A DNA stretch of 64,000 bases from Impatiens glandulifera (GCF_907164915.1 NC_061865.1:49387363-49451362); one strand, 5' to 3'. Positions 44,701 to 58,074 are shown, numbered from the stretch's first letter. Program-made: numbers and translations. The notes: generated by a model not told the origin, from the letters alone.

Positions 44701-47270
44701 ATATTATGATAGACGAGGGCTGAATTATTAAAATTTATTCAGATTGGAGTAGTTATAAAGTCATATTAGAATATCTGGCTGTCGTGGTTTAAGGATTCGA
44801 CAATAGCATAGATTGTAAGAACCACGGACGACCATCAAGAATTCTTTGGTTTCGCTGTTTGGTAAAGAATCCAAAATATTTTTCGTCAATGATATTGATT
44901 TGAATATTTAGTAAGGACTACATTTTAAACCATTTTTGTGGATGGTTCAAAAGATGGATTTGAGCATATATAGAGACATTGTTTCTAGGTTTGATTTTAT
45001 GCATGGTGGATTTAATAGTGGTGTTAATTGATTTATATTATAATTTAAATCAGGCGGTTTAAGTCATGATTAAAAATTAAATGAAAAGTGGTGGTTGAAG
45101 AGGATAGGAATAATTATAAAAAAAAGAAATATGTAATGATTTTAAATGGATAAAGTTGCATGTAAATTTTAAAAACTGATTAAAGATAAGAATCGATAAT
45201 AAGAGCAAATATGTAATGATTTTTCCAAATCTACGAGGTGATTGAAATGGCAAAGTAATTTAATGCGATTTCAAAAAGTACGAGAAATAAGAGAGCGATG
45301 GAGAAGATAAAACCTGTGCTGATAACGCTTCTATAGCTCAGATTTAGGTAAAGAAACATAAACATAATTTGACCCATTAAAAACCTATATAAAAAAGAAC
45401 ACAATCAATAACCAACCACCTAAATCACAAAGCAAGAACCTGAACCAATATAAAAGAAAATGATTGTAAGTAAAATAACAACAAAAATAACTAGCCCAAA
45501 TAAATATCAAATTTAAAGATATAAGCTAAACAAAGAACAAGATCATTACTCAAATGATTGATCCAATTAATTCATGATTTTTGCCACCATTTTATTGAGA
45601 TCATTTCGTTTGTACGGCTAATTTTTTCTTACATTATTTTTCTTCTTAGAATAGATCACCTTAATATTGTTTTTTGGAGAGATTCAAGTTTTTTTTTTCT
45701 CTAAGGATATTTGTTTCAAGATGGCCATTTAAAATTCACTCTAGGTTTAAGAGACAGTTTGTGTTTTTTTGATGCAGTGTGAAAGCTGATGAGCCGTGAG
45801 ATTTACATTCCCAATGGTTTTAACAATTTGTTTGAAAGAAAAAGCTTTGAATTTGGGTGGTCGAGATAGTGATGGATTTTTAGAATAGCTAGATGATTTT
45901 TAGGGTGGGACTTGAACAAATGTTCTAGAAAATTTTGTTTGCAATGTGAGGAGACCGGTCGAGTCTGTTATAATAAATATATTTCCTTTTTGCTTATTGC
46001 GTCATGTAAATTTATAACTGTGAGTTTTAACATTAACGAGTTTGAAAGTATTTATGAAAAGTCGTAGTCACTTTGATCGTGGCTTAAATTTAGAAATTTA
46101 GACAAGTAAAACTATTAAAATTATTTAGTAAAAAAGCCAGTGGTCAAGAGCTGAATGACCGAGTTCAAGGAGGTTTTCCCAAATTTTGAGTTTTTATTTT
46201 CTAAATAAGGCGTGTAAACTCTAGTAAAATTTAATTAAAAGAGTTAGGTTTTAAATGTTTGCGTTTAGCCTGGTAAATTACTTTTTTACTTTAATAGAAT
46301 TAGACCAAGCAAGACATATCTCATTGGAGAAGCCTTCTAATGGATAATGCTGGTTCTTTTTGTTGTGTGTTAAACTAGTTTACGCTCACCACAAACAAAG
46401 TTGAAGAAAATTGAGTTTAGCAAGGAATTTATGAATATTATGGTAGATGATTGGTAAATTATTAAAATTTACTCAGATTAGAGTAGTTGTACAGTCATAT
46501 TAATTAAAAGGTTTATGTGTCGTGGTTTAAGGATTCTGCAAAAAGTTTGGAATACTTTTTCGTCAATAATATTGATTTGAATATTTAGTAAGGACTAGAT
46601 TTTCTACCATTTTTTTTGAATGATTCAAAAGCAAGATTTGAGCATAGAGACATTGTTTCTAGGTTTGATTTTATGTTTGTGGATTTAATAGCAGTGTTAA
46701 TTGATTTATATTAGGATTTAAATCAAGTGGTTTAGGTAAGATTATAATGTGAAAAACATTTGTTTAAAAATGCGTGATCATTTTCCGTTCGTCAGAATTA
46801 AAAATTAAATGAAGATGGGTAGTTGAAGAGAATAAGAATAGTTATAAAAAATGAAAACATGTAAAGATTTTAAATTAATAAAGTTGCATGTAAATTTTTA
46901 ATAACCGATTAAAGATTTTAGATTAAGAATCAGTTAGCAAATATGTAATGATTTCATCAAATCTACAGGAGATCGAAATAATTAAGTAATTTAATGCGAT
47001 TTGAAAAAGTGTAAAGAAGGAGAGAGTGACGGATGTGATAAAATATATGAAGATAACGCTTCTATAGCTCAAATTTAGGAAAGAAACATAAACCTAATTT
47101 GACCGTTAAAAACATATAGAAAAAAACCCACCAAAATAATAAAACAAGAATCTGAACAAACAAAAAAATGATTGTAAGTAAATAACTACCAAAATAACTA
47201 GCCCAAATAAATGACAAACTTAAAAGATATAAGCTACAAAAAGAACAAGATTATTAATAAAACGAGAATG
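44690..47270. repeat. Unclassified dispersed repeat, first block
   Basis: Contains two copies, about 1.74 kb apart, of a subunit starting gaatattatg and ending near cttctatagctcagatttag. A second segment between them has agcttttt-type AT sequence and ttacattcccaatggtttta. The same subunits recur at 51,415-54,640 and 62,450-64,000. No LTRs, inverted ends or recognisable protein were found. It forms the left part of the 7.4-kb tandem duplication. Confidence 0.7.
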
Positions 47271-47634
47271 ACTTCTCTAGAATATATTGAATTTACACCA
47301 ATTCGATTTCAAATAAAGGGAATAATAAAATTTGTAACCAAATAAAATAATAATATAATCATAGGAATAATTTAAATCTTTTATTTTTTTTTGTCAATTA
47401 TATCATAAAATATTATTCAAATCCTCTAATATAATATATGTTAACAATTAACATGTTCATTGTTATACATCAAAGTACTATGGAGACATCCACATCCAAG
47501 TCAAACTCATGTTATGGTTTGTCATGAAATAATAATAATAAATGCATCACTGATTACTTTGTTTGATTGTTATTAAATATCATGTTAGAAGCACAAAATG
47601 GTGCATCTTTCAAAGTAAAGGGGTGAGTGAGGCT

Positions 47635-50405
47635 TTACTTGTCTCCAGCTAACATGGAAAAGAAGTTTACTATTTTAGGATCTTGATGTGAAGCTTGAAC
47701 TCGCTCGTCTCTTAGAAACTTCCAATAAGGCCCATCAGTGGCATTACAATGGTCATCAACCAAGTTGGTGCCATCGCCCCAATGGAGACATGGTGCAATT
47801 GTATCACAAACATAACAGTGACACTGAAATTTTATGATAAACATATCATCAACACTAGATAATGTTATTTGGTAAATGTTTTAGAAAAAACTGGATCTTG
47901 GTCTGGACCCGGAATCTATCTTCAAGACACGTACAGATCCAAACCAAGACAGAAAGTGCTCGATTATACCTGGCTACAATGTTTAGAACGTGGAGTGCTG
48001 GCAAAATTATAGTTGGCACAGAGGTGGCGAGGATGAGGAAAATCTCTGCAAGCAATCTGCATAAAAATTATGTAAGAAAGTAAGATGATGAATGAGCTTT
48101 TTAAGATCAAATTAACTGATTGTAAATATTAATTTATATAAAATACTTTGAAACAAAGTTTTGTATCAATGAATTTTTAGATAAATATTCATATAAATTT
48201 GATATGAGAGATCTGAATGAATATATCTGTATACAGGAAAACAGTGCTAGTTTATAGATTTCCAAGACATATATTTAACCCAATTGGGCATCCACTATAA
48301 CTCAGTTAAGCACTAAGATACTAATCTTACTCCAATGTGCCCACTTTGGAATCTAAATAAGATAAAGTTTTAAAATATAACTTATTTAGACATAAATTCA
48401 TTAATTTCTTAATATTTTCTTCTTGAAACTCAATTTAAGACATTTTATAGAGAAACTTGCACATTTCAAACTAAATATATTTGTATATGTCTGCACATTT
48501 CTGACTTAATTTCCAAACACAAACCCTACTATTATTATTATTGTTGAGTTTTGTCCTTCTAGTTGAAAAGACCGAACTTGGTGTGCGATTTATTTAAGTA
48601 CACAATTTTAATGTGAAGAAAGATTATTTTTAGTTTATATTTTTAGTGGGTTTTACAGAACAACAATTACCGAAATACTTTAAGGGTGAAGCATTAATGA
48701 GTTCAATTGTACATGGGTTAAATCTCACTCAATGTGTTCATTTGAACTTTGATGTGTCGAACCATGTTTGGAGTGGTAAAATGTCTCTTATGATCATCTT
48801 AGAGTATTTGGGTGTATTACTTATGTATATGTAAAGTGTTCATTTACCATTTTTTAAACTCACTAGAATTGAAAGCATTGTAATCAGATAATTCATTTAC
48901 GTTTTTAGCTTTTTAGCTTTTATTCATGAAATAATGCTAAGTCGTTTCCCCCCCCCCCCCCACCCCCCCAAAAAAAGTTGGAAAACAAGACTTAGAAGTG
49001 TGTGTTTTCAGCTATGGACTAGATGAGTTTGGATACCAGGTTTTTGATTCGGTTAATAAGAAGTTTATTCGTAGTCGCGATATTATATATAGAGAGAATT
49101 ATACCATTGAAGATATTGAAAATGTAGATGAGGTTGTTTCCACTCAAGTAAATGAAGAGATGTTTGAAATGAATCCAATTATAGTTGCTCTTAACTCAAT
49201 AAGTACCAATAACGAAAACATAAAATCAAGGTATGGATTAAATGATAGTAATCCTTTAAATATTAATAATTTTGTTGATGTTGTCAAGTAAGGAAATGAA
49301 AATGTTGATGAGTCAATTCTTCTAATAAACTAATACGGTCTACTCAAGAGAGACGTCTTTCAGTTAGATACCCATTAAATTAGTATGTATTTATCACTAA
49401 TGTTGGAGAACGTGAGAGGTTTTAAGAAACATTGGAAAGTGAGAATAAAAATTAACGGATATATTCCATGGAGGATGAGATGCAATATCTTCATTTGAAT
49501 AACACTTTCGAGTTAATAAAGTTATCTAAGGGGCAAGCATGTTTAGAAAAATTGATGGTTTTATCGGTTGAAGCAAGATGAACATAATTCAAAAGCTAGA
49601 TATGAGGCTCGGTTGGTTGTAAAAAGTTTTTTGATAAGAAAATATGATAATGGTTAATATATGATGATAAATGTGTTGTCACGAAACAAATTCGAGTTTT
49701 GTTATTCGGTTGCCAGGTTGACATTTTCCTCCAACTAGTTGGTTAGATCTAGAGTGAACTCTTACTTGTAACATTGTTGATGATAGTGAATTGTTAAGAG
49801 ACATGTTAAGGTCCCGTGTGGTTTGTTCTCGATTTGAAGAGATGTTTTTCAACGTTAAAATTTGTTTTACATTATCGTTTTGATTTCATTATTTTTTTTT
49901 CATTTCTTATACTCAATTATTTAGGAAAGTGTTCTATTTTGAAGAATAATTTTTTTTCATCCTATTTCATTTTTCCTTCATATTCATGACCCAAACCCAA
50001 TTTGAATTACTCATCACGATCCAACTAGAGAATATAGGTAATATGTTTTTGACATCCATTGTCATCCCTAACTAGATCATATACAAAATCATATGAAAAC
50101 AATATTGCAATAAATGTTTATTAAAAATCATAATAAAAATTAAAGAAAAGTTAACAAAAGAATTCTACTCTTAAATGAAGATTTTCTTTCTCAAAACAAT
50201 GACAACAGTAAAATACCTGGCCCTTTACTCCAACAAGAAGCAAATCGTCTGAATCACTGATAGTTGAATGGTTGTCAACAGTAACTGGCACATCTGGATC
50301 GCCATTTAAAATCACACAATCATCATCCATTTCTTCTCCTCCCATATCTCTGCAATCATCATCTTCGTCCGAACTTATATCGACAATAATTGGCTCTGAA
50401 TCCAT
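47635..50405 (-). CDS. Cys/His-rich protein resembling RPM1-interacting protein 13, copy A
   Basis: Three phase-0 exons (50,405-50,217; 48,056-47,970; 47,823-47,635) encode 154 residues; both introns are GT-AG. The N-terminus is acidic, with IIVDISSDEDDD at 6-17, a pattern like a SUMO-interacting motif. Exon 2 encodes IACRDFPHPRHLC and ends KHCSQ. Exon 3 encodes CHCYVCD, APCLHWG and DDHCNATD. This Cys/His pattern is that of a plant family annotated as RPM1-interacting protein 13 (in Arabidopsis an enhancer of RPM1-dependent resistance). The name is from memory and function here is inference. It may bind zinc. Intron 1 (2.2 kb) contains a decayed Copia fragment with a LINE end inside. The start ATG is the first in-frame one after the leader. 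Confidence 0.85.
48645..49680 (+). pseudogene. Copia integrase-RT fragment in intron 1 of gene A
   Basis: Opposite in strand to the host gene. Broken frames give VWSGK and a frame-shifted YDHLRVFGC-like block, then CVFSxYGLDEFGYQVFD, IRSRDIIY, and further on MEDEMQ and VYRLKQDEHNSKARYEARLV. These are the Copia integrase C-terminus and the start of reverse transcriptase. No LTRs are present. A LINE 3' end interrupts it after the FGC block. It is fixed in both gene copies, so it predates the gene duplication. Confidence 0.85.
48845..48975 (+). mobile_element. LINE 3' end nested in the Copia fragment (gene A)
   Basis: The plus strand starts with codons for the LINE C-terminus (LTRIE-like), then tcagataattcatttacgtt, and ends aatgctaagtcg. 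This is the same 3' end as the LINEs at 58,640 and 59,950. A run of C bases (48,950-48,968, one A inside) and then A bases follow in place of a plain poly(A). Compared with gene B about 100 bp is deleted. Confidence 0.75.
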
Positions 50406-50588
50406 CAATCGCAAAATAGGAAAGCCGATGAACGATTGATGTTCCTAACAATCTCTCTTGAAGGTTGAAGGTATGAAAAGGGAAAACTATAGGCTGAAAA
50501 CTGAACTGAATCCTCTCTCTTGAGAGAGACTGCTGCAACGTGCTGTTTGTTTAGACACAATGAAATCTTTGTCTTTCTGAGAGAGGGA

Positions 50589-50597
50589 AAACCCTAA
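50589..50597 (-). promoter_or_regulatory. Telo-box and pyrimidine patch near the start of gene A
   Basis: On the minus strand ttagggttt is followed by a CT-rich tract (tccctctctc), about 190 bases before the ATG. Telo-boxes next to pyrimidine patches are common around transcription starts of plant housekeeping genes. The same sequence precedes gene B at 58,075-58,083. Confidence 0.5.
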
Positions 50598-50990
50598 CCT
50601 ATTTTTGTTTGAATTTTTCAATTTTTGATTTAGCTTATTTATTTATTTATTTTTCAAAACAATTATTTTAAACTGTTTTTTAATAATTGTTTTTGAAAAT
50701 AGTATATAATCATATATTTATTTATTATTTTATCAATTATATAACTTAATTAATTAAAATATTAAATACCTTTTATTTTATAAATATATTTATTATTATA
50801 TATTAATAACACTTTAAATCCTTTTATGAAAAAAATTATTTTTCAAAATTACTATTAATCAAGTATTTGTAAATAATTTAAAATTTAATCAAATAAACCC
50901 TAACTAAACAAACACTAATTTATTATGAACAAAGTTAAGCTAATACGAAATTTAATTAGAATTAAGTACAATTTTAATTTTTTTAATTTG

Positions 50991-51414
50991 TTTTTCTTTA
51001 AACTATATTTCACAAAAATATAATATATTTTATTTATTTATTTTTGCATCACTTTTGAATAATTAATATGGATAAGGTAAAATGGATTGTATTTAACCAT
51101 GCATTTGCTCACCCTTAATTAGGATTTTAAAATCGTTTACACTAAAAACCACTTCTTCAGTTTTCCCCATGGTTGGAATACATTTAATAAGAAGATTTTG
51201 ATGTGTGAGATAACTTTTCCCAAAAATTTCAAATTCAGATGAAGGAATGGGAATCTAGTTGCTTTGGAAAAGGTTAAAAAAGTATGCTTTGAAAGAGTCA
51301 CATATATCATTCAAAGATGCTGAGAAAGAGTTATTAGAGGTAGTGATTGAATGAATAAAGTTGGGGATCGTCTTTTAACAATGGAGAGGAAATATAATTT
51401 TGATGGGGCATCCC
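50991..51414. other. Spacer between unit A and the next repeat block
   Basis: AT-rich DNA, then about 250 bp (51,140-51,400) of more balanced composition with no clear frame or homology. No gene is called. Confidence 0.4.
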
Positions 51415-54400
51415 ATGTTTGATCCAATTAATTCATGATTTTTTCCACCATTGATTGAGATCATTTCGTTTATACGGCTAATTTTTTTCGTACATTCTTT
51501 TTCTTCCTAGAATAGATCACCATAATATTAGTTTTAGAGAGATTCAAAAAGATCGCCATGATAGCTACGAAAAGGTAAGAAGAGAGGAGAGTATTTATGA
51601 AAAGTTGGAGTCACTTTGATTGTGATTTAAATTTAGAGATTCCGCCTTTTTTTTTTGTTTAGACAAGTAAAACTATTAAAATTACATAGAAAAAAGTCAG
51701 TAGTCAAGAGCTGAATGTCGGAGTTTAAGGAGGTTTTCCCAAAAGATTAAGTTTTTATTTTCTAAATAAGGTGCATAAACTCTAGTAAAATTTCATTAGA
51801 AAGAGTCTATGTTTCAAATGTTTGCGTTTATAAAATCTTGGTCCTGTTAAATTATTTTTACTTTAATAGAATTAGACCCAGCAAGACATATCTCACTGGA
51901 GAAGCCTTCAGATGGGATAATGCTTGTTCTTTTTGTTGTGTGTTAACCTAGTTAACGTCACACAAAGAAAATTGAGTTTAGCTCAAGATATTTATGAATA
52001 TTATGATAGATGAGTGCTAAATTATTAAAATTTATTCAGATTGGAGTAGTTATAAAGTCATATTAGAAGATCTGCGTGTCGTGGTTTAAGGATTCGACAA
52101 AAAGTAGCATAGACTGTAAGAACCACGGACGACTATCAAGAATTCTTTGGTTTCGCTGTTTGGTAAAGAAATCCAAAATATTTTCCGTCAATGATATTGA
52201 ATTGAATATTTAGTAAGGACTAGATTTTCCACCATTTTTGTGGATGATTCAAAAGATGGATTTGAGCATATATATAGAGACATTGTTTCTAGGTTTGATT
52301 TTATGCATGGTGGATTTAATAGAGGTGTTAATTGATTTATATTATATTTAAATCGGGCGATTTAATTAAGATTTTTAATGTGAAAAACCTTTGATTAAAA
52401 ACACATGATCATTTCTTGTTCGTCATAATTAAAAATTAAATGAAGAGTGGTGGTTGAAGAGGATAAGAATAATTATAAAAAAGAAATATGTAATGATTTT
52501 AAATGGATAAAATTGCATGTAAATTTTAAAAACTGATTAAAGATTTTAGAGTAATAATAAGTTAGAAAATATGTAATGATTTCACCAAATCTACAAGGTG
52601 ATCGAAATGACAAATTAATTTAATGCGATTTCAAAAAGTATGAGAAATAAGAGAGCGATGGAGATGATAAAACCTGTGATGATAACGCTTCTATAGCTCA
52701 GATTTAGGTAAAGAAACATAAACATAATTTGACCAGTTAAAAACCTATATAAAAAAAACCACAAGCAATAACAAACCACAAAAATCACAAAGCAAGAACC
52801 TGAACCAATATAAAAGAATATGATTGTAAGTAAAATAACTAGCCCAAATAAATATCAAACTTAAAGATATAAGCTAAACAAAGAACAAGATCATTACTGC
52901 CACCATTTTATTGAGATCATTTCGTACGGCTAATTTTTTTCTTACATAGATCACCTTAATATTGTTTTTTGAGAGATTCAAGTTTTTTTTTTCTCTAAGG
53001 ATATTTGTTTCAAGATGACCATTTAAAAATGTACTATAGGTTTTAAGGTTTAAGAGACAGTTTCTGATTTTTTTGATGCAGTGTGAAAGCTGATGAGCCT
53101 TGAGATTTACATTCCCAATGGTTTTAACAATTTGTTTGAAAGAAAAAGCTTTGAATTTGGGTGGTCGAGATAGTGATGGATTTTTTAGAATAGCTAGATG
53201 ATTTTTAGGGTGGGACTTGAACAAATGTTCTTGAAAATTTTGTTTGCAAAGTGAGGAGGCCGGTCGAGTGTTATAATAAATATATTTCATATTGCGTCAT
53301 GTAAATTTATAACTATGAGTTTTAACATGAATTAATTTGAAAGTATTTATGAAAAGTTGTAGTCACTTTGATTGTGGTTTAAATTTAGAAATTTAGACAA
53401 GTAAAACTATTAAAATTATTTAGAAAAAAACCAAGTGGTCAAGAGCTGAATGACCGAGACCGAGTTCAAGAGGTTTTCCCAAAATTTGAGTTTTTATTTT
53501 CTAAATAAGGTGTGTAAACTCTAGTAAAATTTAATTAAAAGAGTTAGGTTTTAAATGATTGCGATTATCCTGGTAAATTACTTTTTTACTTTAATAGAAT
53601 TAGACCAAGCAAGACATATCTCATTGGAGAAGCCTTCTAATGGATAATGCTGGTTCTTTTTGTTATGTGTTAAACTAGCTAGTTTACGCTCACCACAAAC
53701 AAAAGTTGAAGAAAATTGAGTTTAGCAAGGAATTTATGAATATTATGGTATATGATTGGTAAATTATTAAAATTTACTCAGATTAGAGTAGTTGTACAGT
53801 CATATTAGAAGATTTGTGTATCGTGGTTTAAGGATTCTGCAAAAGGTAGCCTAGATTGTATGGACTACAGATGACCCTTAAGAATTCTTTGGTTCTGATA
53901 TTTGATAAAGAAATCCAGAATATTTTTCGTCAATGATATTGATTTGAATATTTAGTAAGGACTAGATTTTCTACCATTTTTGTGGATGATTGAAAAGCAG
54001 GATTTGAGCATAGAGACATTTTTTTAGGTTTGATTTTATGCTTTTTGTGGATTTAATAGCGGTGTTAATTGATTTATATTAAGATTTAAATCGAAGGATT
54101 TAGGTAAGATTGTAATGTGAAACATTTGCTTAAAAACGCGTGATCATTTCCCGTTCGTCATGATTAAAAATTAAATGAAGAGAGGGTGGTTGAAGAGAAT
54201 AAGTATAGTTATAAAAAAAGAAAATATGTAATGATTTTAAATGAATAAAGTTGCATGTAAATTTTTAAAAACCAATTAAAGATTTTAGATTAAGAATAGA
54301 TAATAATTTAACAAATATGTATTGATTTCATCAAATCTACAAGGAGATCGAAATAATTAAGTAATTTAATGCGATTTGAAAAAGTGCGAAGAAGGAGAGA

Positions 54401-54640
54401 GTGACGGAGATAATAAAATATGTGAAGATAACGCTTCTATAGTTCAGATTTAGGTAAAGAAACATAAACCTAATTTGACCCGTTAAAAACCTATAGAAAA
54501 AACACACTAGCAATAACCAACCACCAAAATAACAAGGCAAGAATCTGAACCGACAAAAAAATGATTGTAAGTAAATAACATCGAAAATAACTACCCCAAA
54601 TAAATGACAAACTCAAAGATATATATAGGCTAAAAAAACA
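51415..54640. repeat. Unclassified dispersed repeat, second block
   Basis: Same subunits and order as the first block (44,690-47,270), with one extra partial piece at the left (51,415-51,960). The gaatattatg subunit starts near 51,995 and 53,740. A minus-strand open frame of 138 codons (52,874-53,290) is Lys-rich and low-complexity, and is broken in the other copies, so it is not called as a gene. Confidence 0.7.
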
Positions 54641-55034
54641 ATAAAATCATTAATAAAACGAGAATGGCTTCTCTAGAATATATCGAATTTACACCCGTTC
54701 GATTTCAAATAAAGGGAATAATCAAATTTGTAACCAAATAAAATAATAATATAATCATAGGAATAATTTAAATCTTTTTTTTTTTTGTCAATTATATCAT
54801 AAAATATTATTCAAATCCTCTAATATAATATATGTTAACAATTAACAACTTGTTCATTGTTATACATCAAAGTACTATGGAGACATTCACATCCAAGTCA
54901 AACTCATGTTATGGTTTGTCATGAAATAATAATAATAAATGCATCACTGATTACTTGGTTTGATTGTTATTAAATATCATGTTAGAAGCACAAAATGGTG
55001 CATCTTTCAAAGTAAAGGGGTGAGTGAGGAGGCT

Positions 55035-57891
55035 TTACTTGTCTCCAGCTAACATGGAAAAGAAGTTTACTATTTTAGGATCTTGATGTGAAGCTTGAAC
55101 TCGCTCGTCTCTTAGAAACTTCCAATAAGGCCCATCAGTGGCATTACAATGGTCATCAACCAAGTTGGTGCCATCGCCCCAATGGAGACATGGTGCAATT
55201 GTATCACAAACATAACAGTGACACTGAAATTTTATGATAAACATATCATCAAACACTAGATAATGTTTTTTGGTAAATGTTTTAGAAAAAACTGGATCTT
55301 GGTCTGGACCCGAATCTATCTTCAAGACACGTACAGATCCAAACCAAGACAGAAAGTGCTCGATTATACCTGGCTACAATGTTTAGAACGTGGAGTGCTG
55401 GCAAAATTATAGTTGGCACAGAGGTGGCGAGGATGAGGAAAATCTCTACAAGCAATCTGCATAAATTTATGTAAGAAAGTAAGATGATGAATGAGCTTTT
55501 TAAGATCAAATTAACTGATTGTAAATATTAATTTATATAAAATACTTTGAAACAAAGTTTTGTATCAATGAATTTTTAGATAAATATTCATATAAATTTG
55601 ATATGAAAGATGTGAATGAATATATCTGTATACAGGAAAACAGTGCTAGTTTATAGATTTCCAAGACATATATTTAACCCAATTGGGCATCCACTGTAAC
55701 TCAGTTAAGCACTAAGATACTAATCTTACTCCAATGTGCCCACTTTGGAATCTAAATAAGATAAAGTTTTAAAATATCTTATTTAGACACGAATTCATTA
55801 ATTTCTTAATATTTTCTTCTTGAAACTCAATTTAAGACATCTTATAAAGAAACTTGCACATTTCAAACTAAATATATTTGTATATGACTGCACATTTCTG
55901 ACTTAATTTCCAAACACAAACCCTACTATTATTATTATTGTTGAGTTTTGTCCTTCTAATTGAAAAGACCCAACTTGGTGTGCGATTTATTTAAGTACAC
56001 AATTTTAATGTGAAGAAAGATTATTTTTAGTTTATATTTTTAGTGGGTTTTACAGAACAACAATTACCGAAATACTTTAAGGGTGAAGCATTAATGAGTT
56101 CAATTGTACATGGGTTAAATCTCACTCAATGTGTTCATTTGAACTTTGATGTGTCGAACCATGTTTGGAGTGGTAAAATGTCTCTTATGATCATCTTAGA
56201 GTATTTGGGTGTATTACTTATGTATATGTAAAGTGTTCATTTACTATTTTTTAAACTCACTAGAATTGAAAGCATTGTAGTCAGATAATTCATTTACGTT
56301 TTTAGCTTTTTAGCTTTTATTTAGAATGTTACGACTTCAAAATCGTTCTAGGCCTGTCTAGAATGACCTCTTGAAGTCGTGGTTTTTTTTTTACCATTTT
56401 TGAGAATTTTTAATGAAATAATGTTAAGTCGTTCCCCCCCCCCCCCAAAAAAAAAGTTGGAAAACAAGACTTAGAAGTGTGTGTTTTCAGCTATATGGAC
56501 TAGATGAGTTTGGATACCAGGTTTTTGATTCGGTTAATAAGAAGTTTATTCGTAGTCGCGATATTATATATATAGAGAATTATACCATTGAAGATATTGA
56601 AAATGTAGATGAGGTTGTTTCCACTCAAGTGAATGAAGAGATGTTTGAAATGAATCCAATTATAGTTGCTCTTAACTCAATAAGTACCAATAACGAAAAC
56701 TTAAAATCAAGGTATGGATTAAATGATAGTAATCCTTTAAATATTAATAATTTTGTTGATGTTGGCAACAATCAGTAAGGAAATGAAAATGTTGATGAGT
56801 CAATTCTTCTAATAAACCAATACGGTCTACTCAAGAGAGACGTCTTTCAGTTAGATACCCATTAAATTAGTATGTATTTATCACTAATGTTAGAGAACGT
56901 GAGAGGTTTTAAGAAACATTGGAAAGTGAGAATAAAATTAATGGATGTATTCCATGGAGGATGAGATGCAATATCTTCATTTGAATAACACTTTCGAGTT
57001 AATAAAGTTATCTAAGGGCAAGCATGTTTAGAAAAATTGATGGTTTTATCGGTTGAAACAAGATGAACATAATTCAAAAGCTAGATATGAGGCTCGGTTG
57101 GTTGTAAAAAGTTTTTTGATAAGAAAATATGATAATGGTTAATATATGATGATAAATGTGTTGTCACGAAACAAATTCGAGTTTTGTTATTCGGTTGCCA
57201 GGTTGACATTTTCCTCCAACTAGTTGGTTAGATTTAGAGTGAACTCTTACTTGTAACCTTGTTGATGATAGTGAATTGTTAAGAGACATGTTTAGGTCCC
57301 GTGTGGTTTATTCTCGATTTGAAGAGAGATTTTTCAACGTTAAAATTTGTTTTACATTATCGTTTTGATTTCATTATTTTTTTTTTCATTTCTTATACTC
57401 AATTATTTAGGAAAGTGTTCTATTTTGAAGAATAAATTTTTTTCATCCTATTTCATTTTTCCTTCATATTCATGACCCAAACCCAATTTGAATTACTCAT
57501 CCCGACCCAACTAGAGAATATAGGTAATATGTTTTTGACATCCATTTTCATCCCTAACTAGATCATATACAAAATCATATGAAAACAATATTGCAATAAA
57601 TGTTTATTAAAAATCATAATAAAAATTAAAGAAAAGTTAACAAAAGAATTCTACTCTTAAATGAAGATTTTCTTTCTCAAAACAATGACAACAGTAAAAT
57701 ACCTGGCCCTTTACTCCAACAAGAAGCAAATCGTCTGAATCACTGATAGTTGAATGGTTGTCAACAGTAACTGGCACATCTGGATCGCCATTTAAAATCA
57801 CACAATCATCATCCATTTCTTCTCCTCCCATATCTCTGCAATCATCATCTTCGTCCGAACTTATATCGACAATAAATGGCTCTGAATCCAT
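55035..57891 (-). CDS. Cys/His-rich protein resembling RPM1-interacting protein 13, copy B
   Basis: Exons 57,891-57,703; 55,456-55,370; 55,223-55,035, all phase 0, encoding 154 residues. The protein equals copy A except Phe for Ile at position 6, inside the SUMO-interaction-like IIVDI stretch (here FIVDI, which still contains IVDI). The Cys/His blocks CHCYVCD, APCLHWG and DDHCNATD are intact. Splice sites and the leader with its telo-box are the same. Intron 1 carries the same Copia fragment with a less deleted LINE end. Both copies look functional. Whether both are expressed, and whether the family name transfers, cannot be judged from sequence. Confidence 0.85.
56042..57180 (+). pseudogene. 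Copia integrase-RT fragment in intron 1 of gene B
   Basis: Duplicate of 48,645-49,680 with the same landmarks (VWSGK, YGLDEFGYQVFD, SRDIIY, RLKQDEHNSKARYEARLV) and shared stops and shifts. It differs by a few substitutions and by ending DVGNNQ where copy A ends DVVK. Confidence 0.85.
56240..56450 (+). mobile_element. LINE 3' end nested in the Copia fragment (gene B)
   Basis: About 190 bp of LINE 3' sequence including an inner cgacttcaaaatcgttctag block missing in copy A, ending aatgttaagtcg, then a C-run and an A-run. It is the fuller version of the 48,845 insertion and so closer to the ancestral state. Confidence 0.8.
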
Positions 57892-58074
57892 CAATCGCAA
57901 AATAGGAAAGCCGATGAACGATTGATGTTCCTAACAATCTCTCTTGAAGGTTGAAGGTATGAAAAGGGAAAACTATAGGCTGAAAACTGAACCGAATCCT
58001 CTCTCTTGAGAGAGACTGCTGCAACGTGCTGTTTGTTTAGACACAATGAAATCTTTGTCTTTCTGAGAGAGGGA

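Larger units (their letters stand above)
44690..50990. repeat. 7.4-kb tandem duplication, unit A
   Basis: Collinear with 51,995-58,480 at an offset of about 7.3-7.5 kb. It includes the unclassified repeat, the Cys/His-rich gene and its upstream AT-rich region. Gene-containing parts are nearly identical, so this duplication is much younger than the subtilase one. Confidence 0.85.

Noticed and set aside
45330..45350. ctatagctcagattta motif suggesting a tRNA
   Set aside because: No second arm, B box or acceptor stem follows; it is part of the unclassified dispersed repeat.
52874..53290. 138-codon Lys-rich open frame on the minus strand
   Set aside because: The same sequence in the paralogous block near 45,600-45,960 and at 62,450 contains stops and indels, so there is no sign of constraint.
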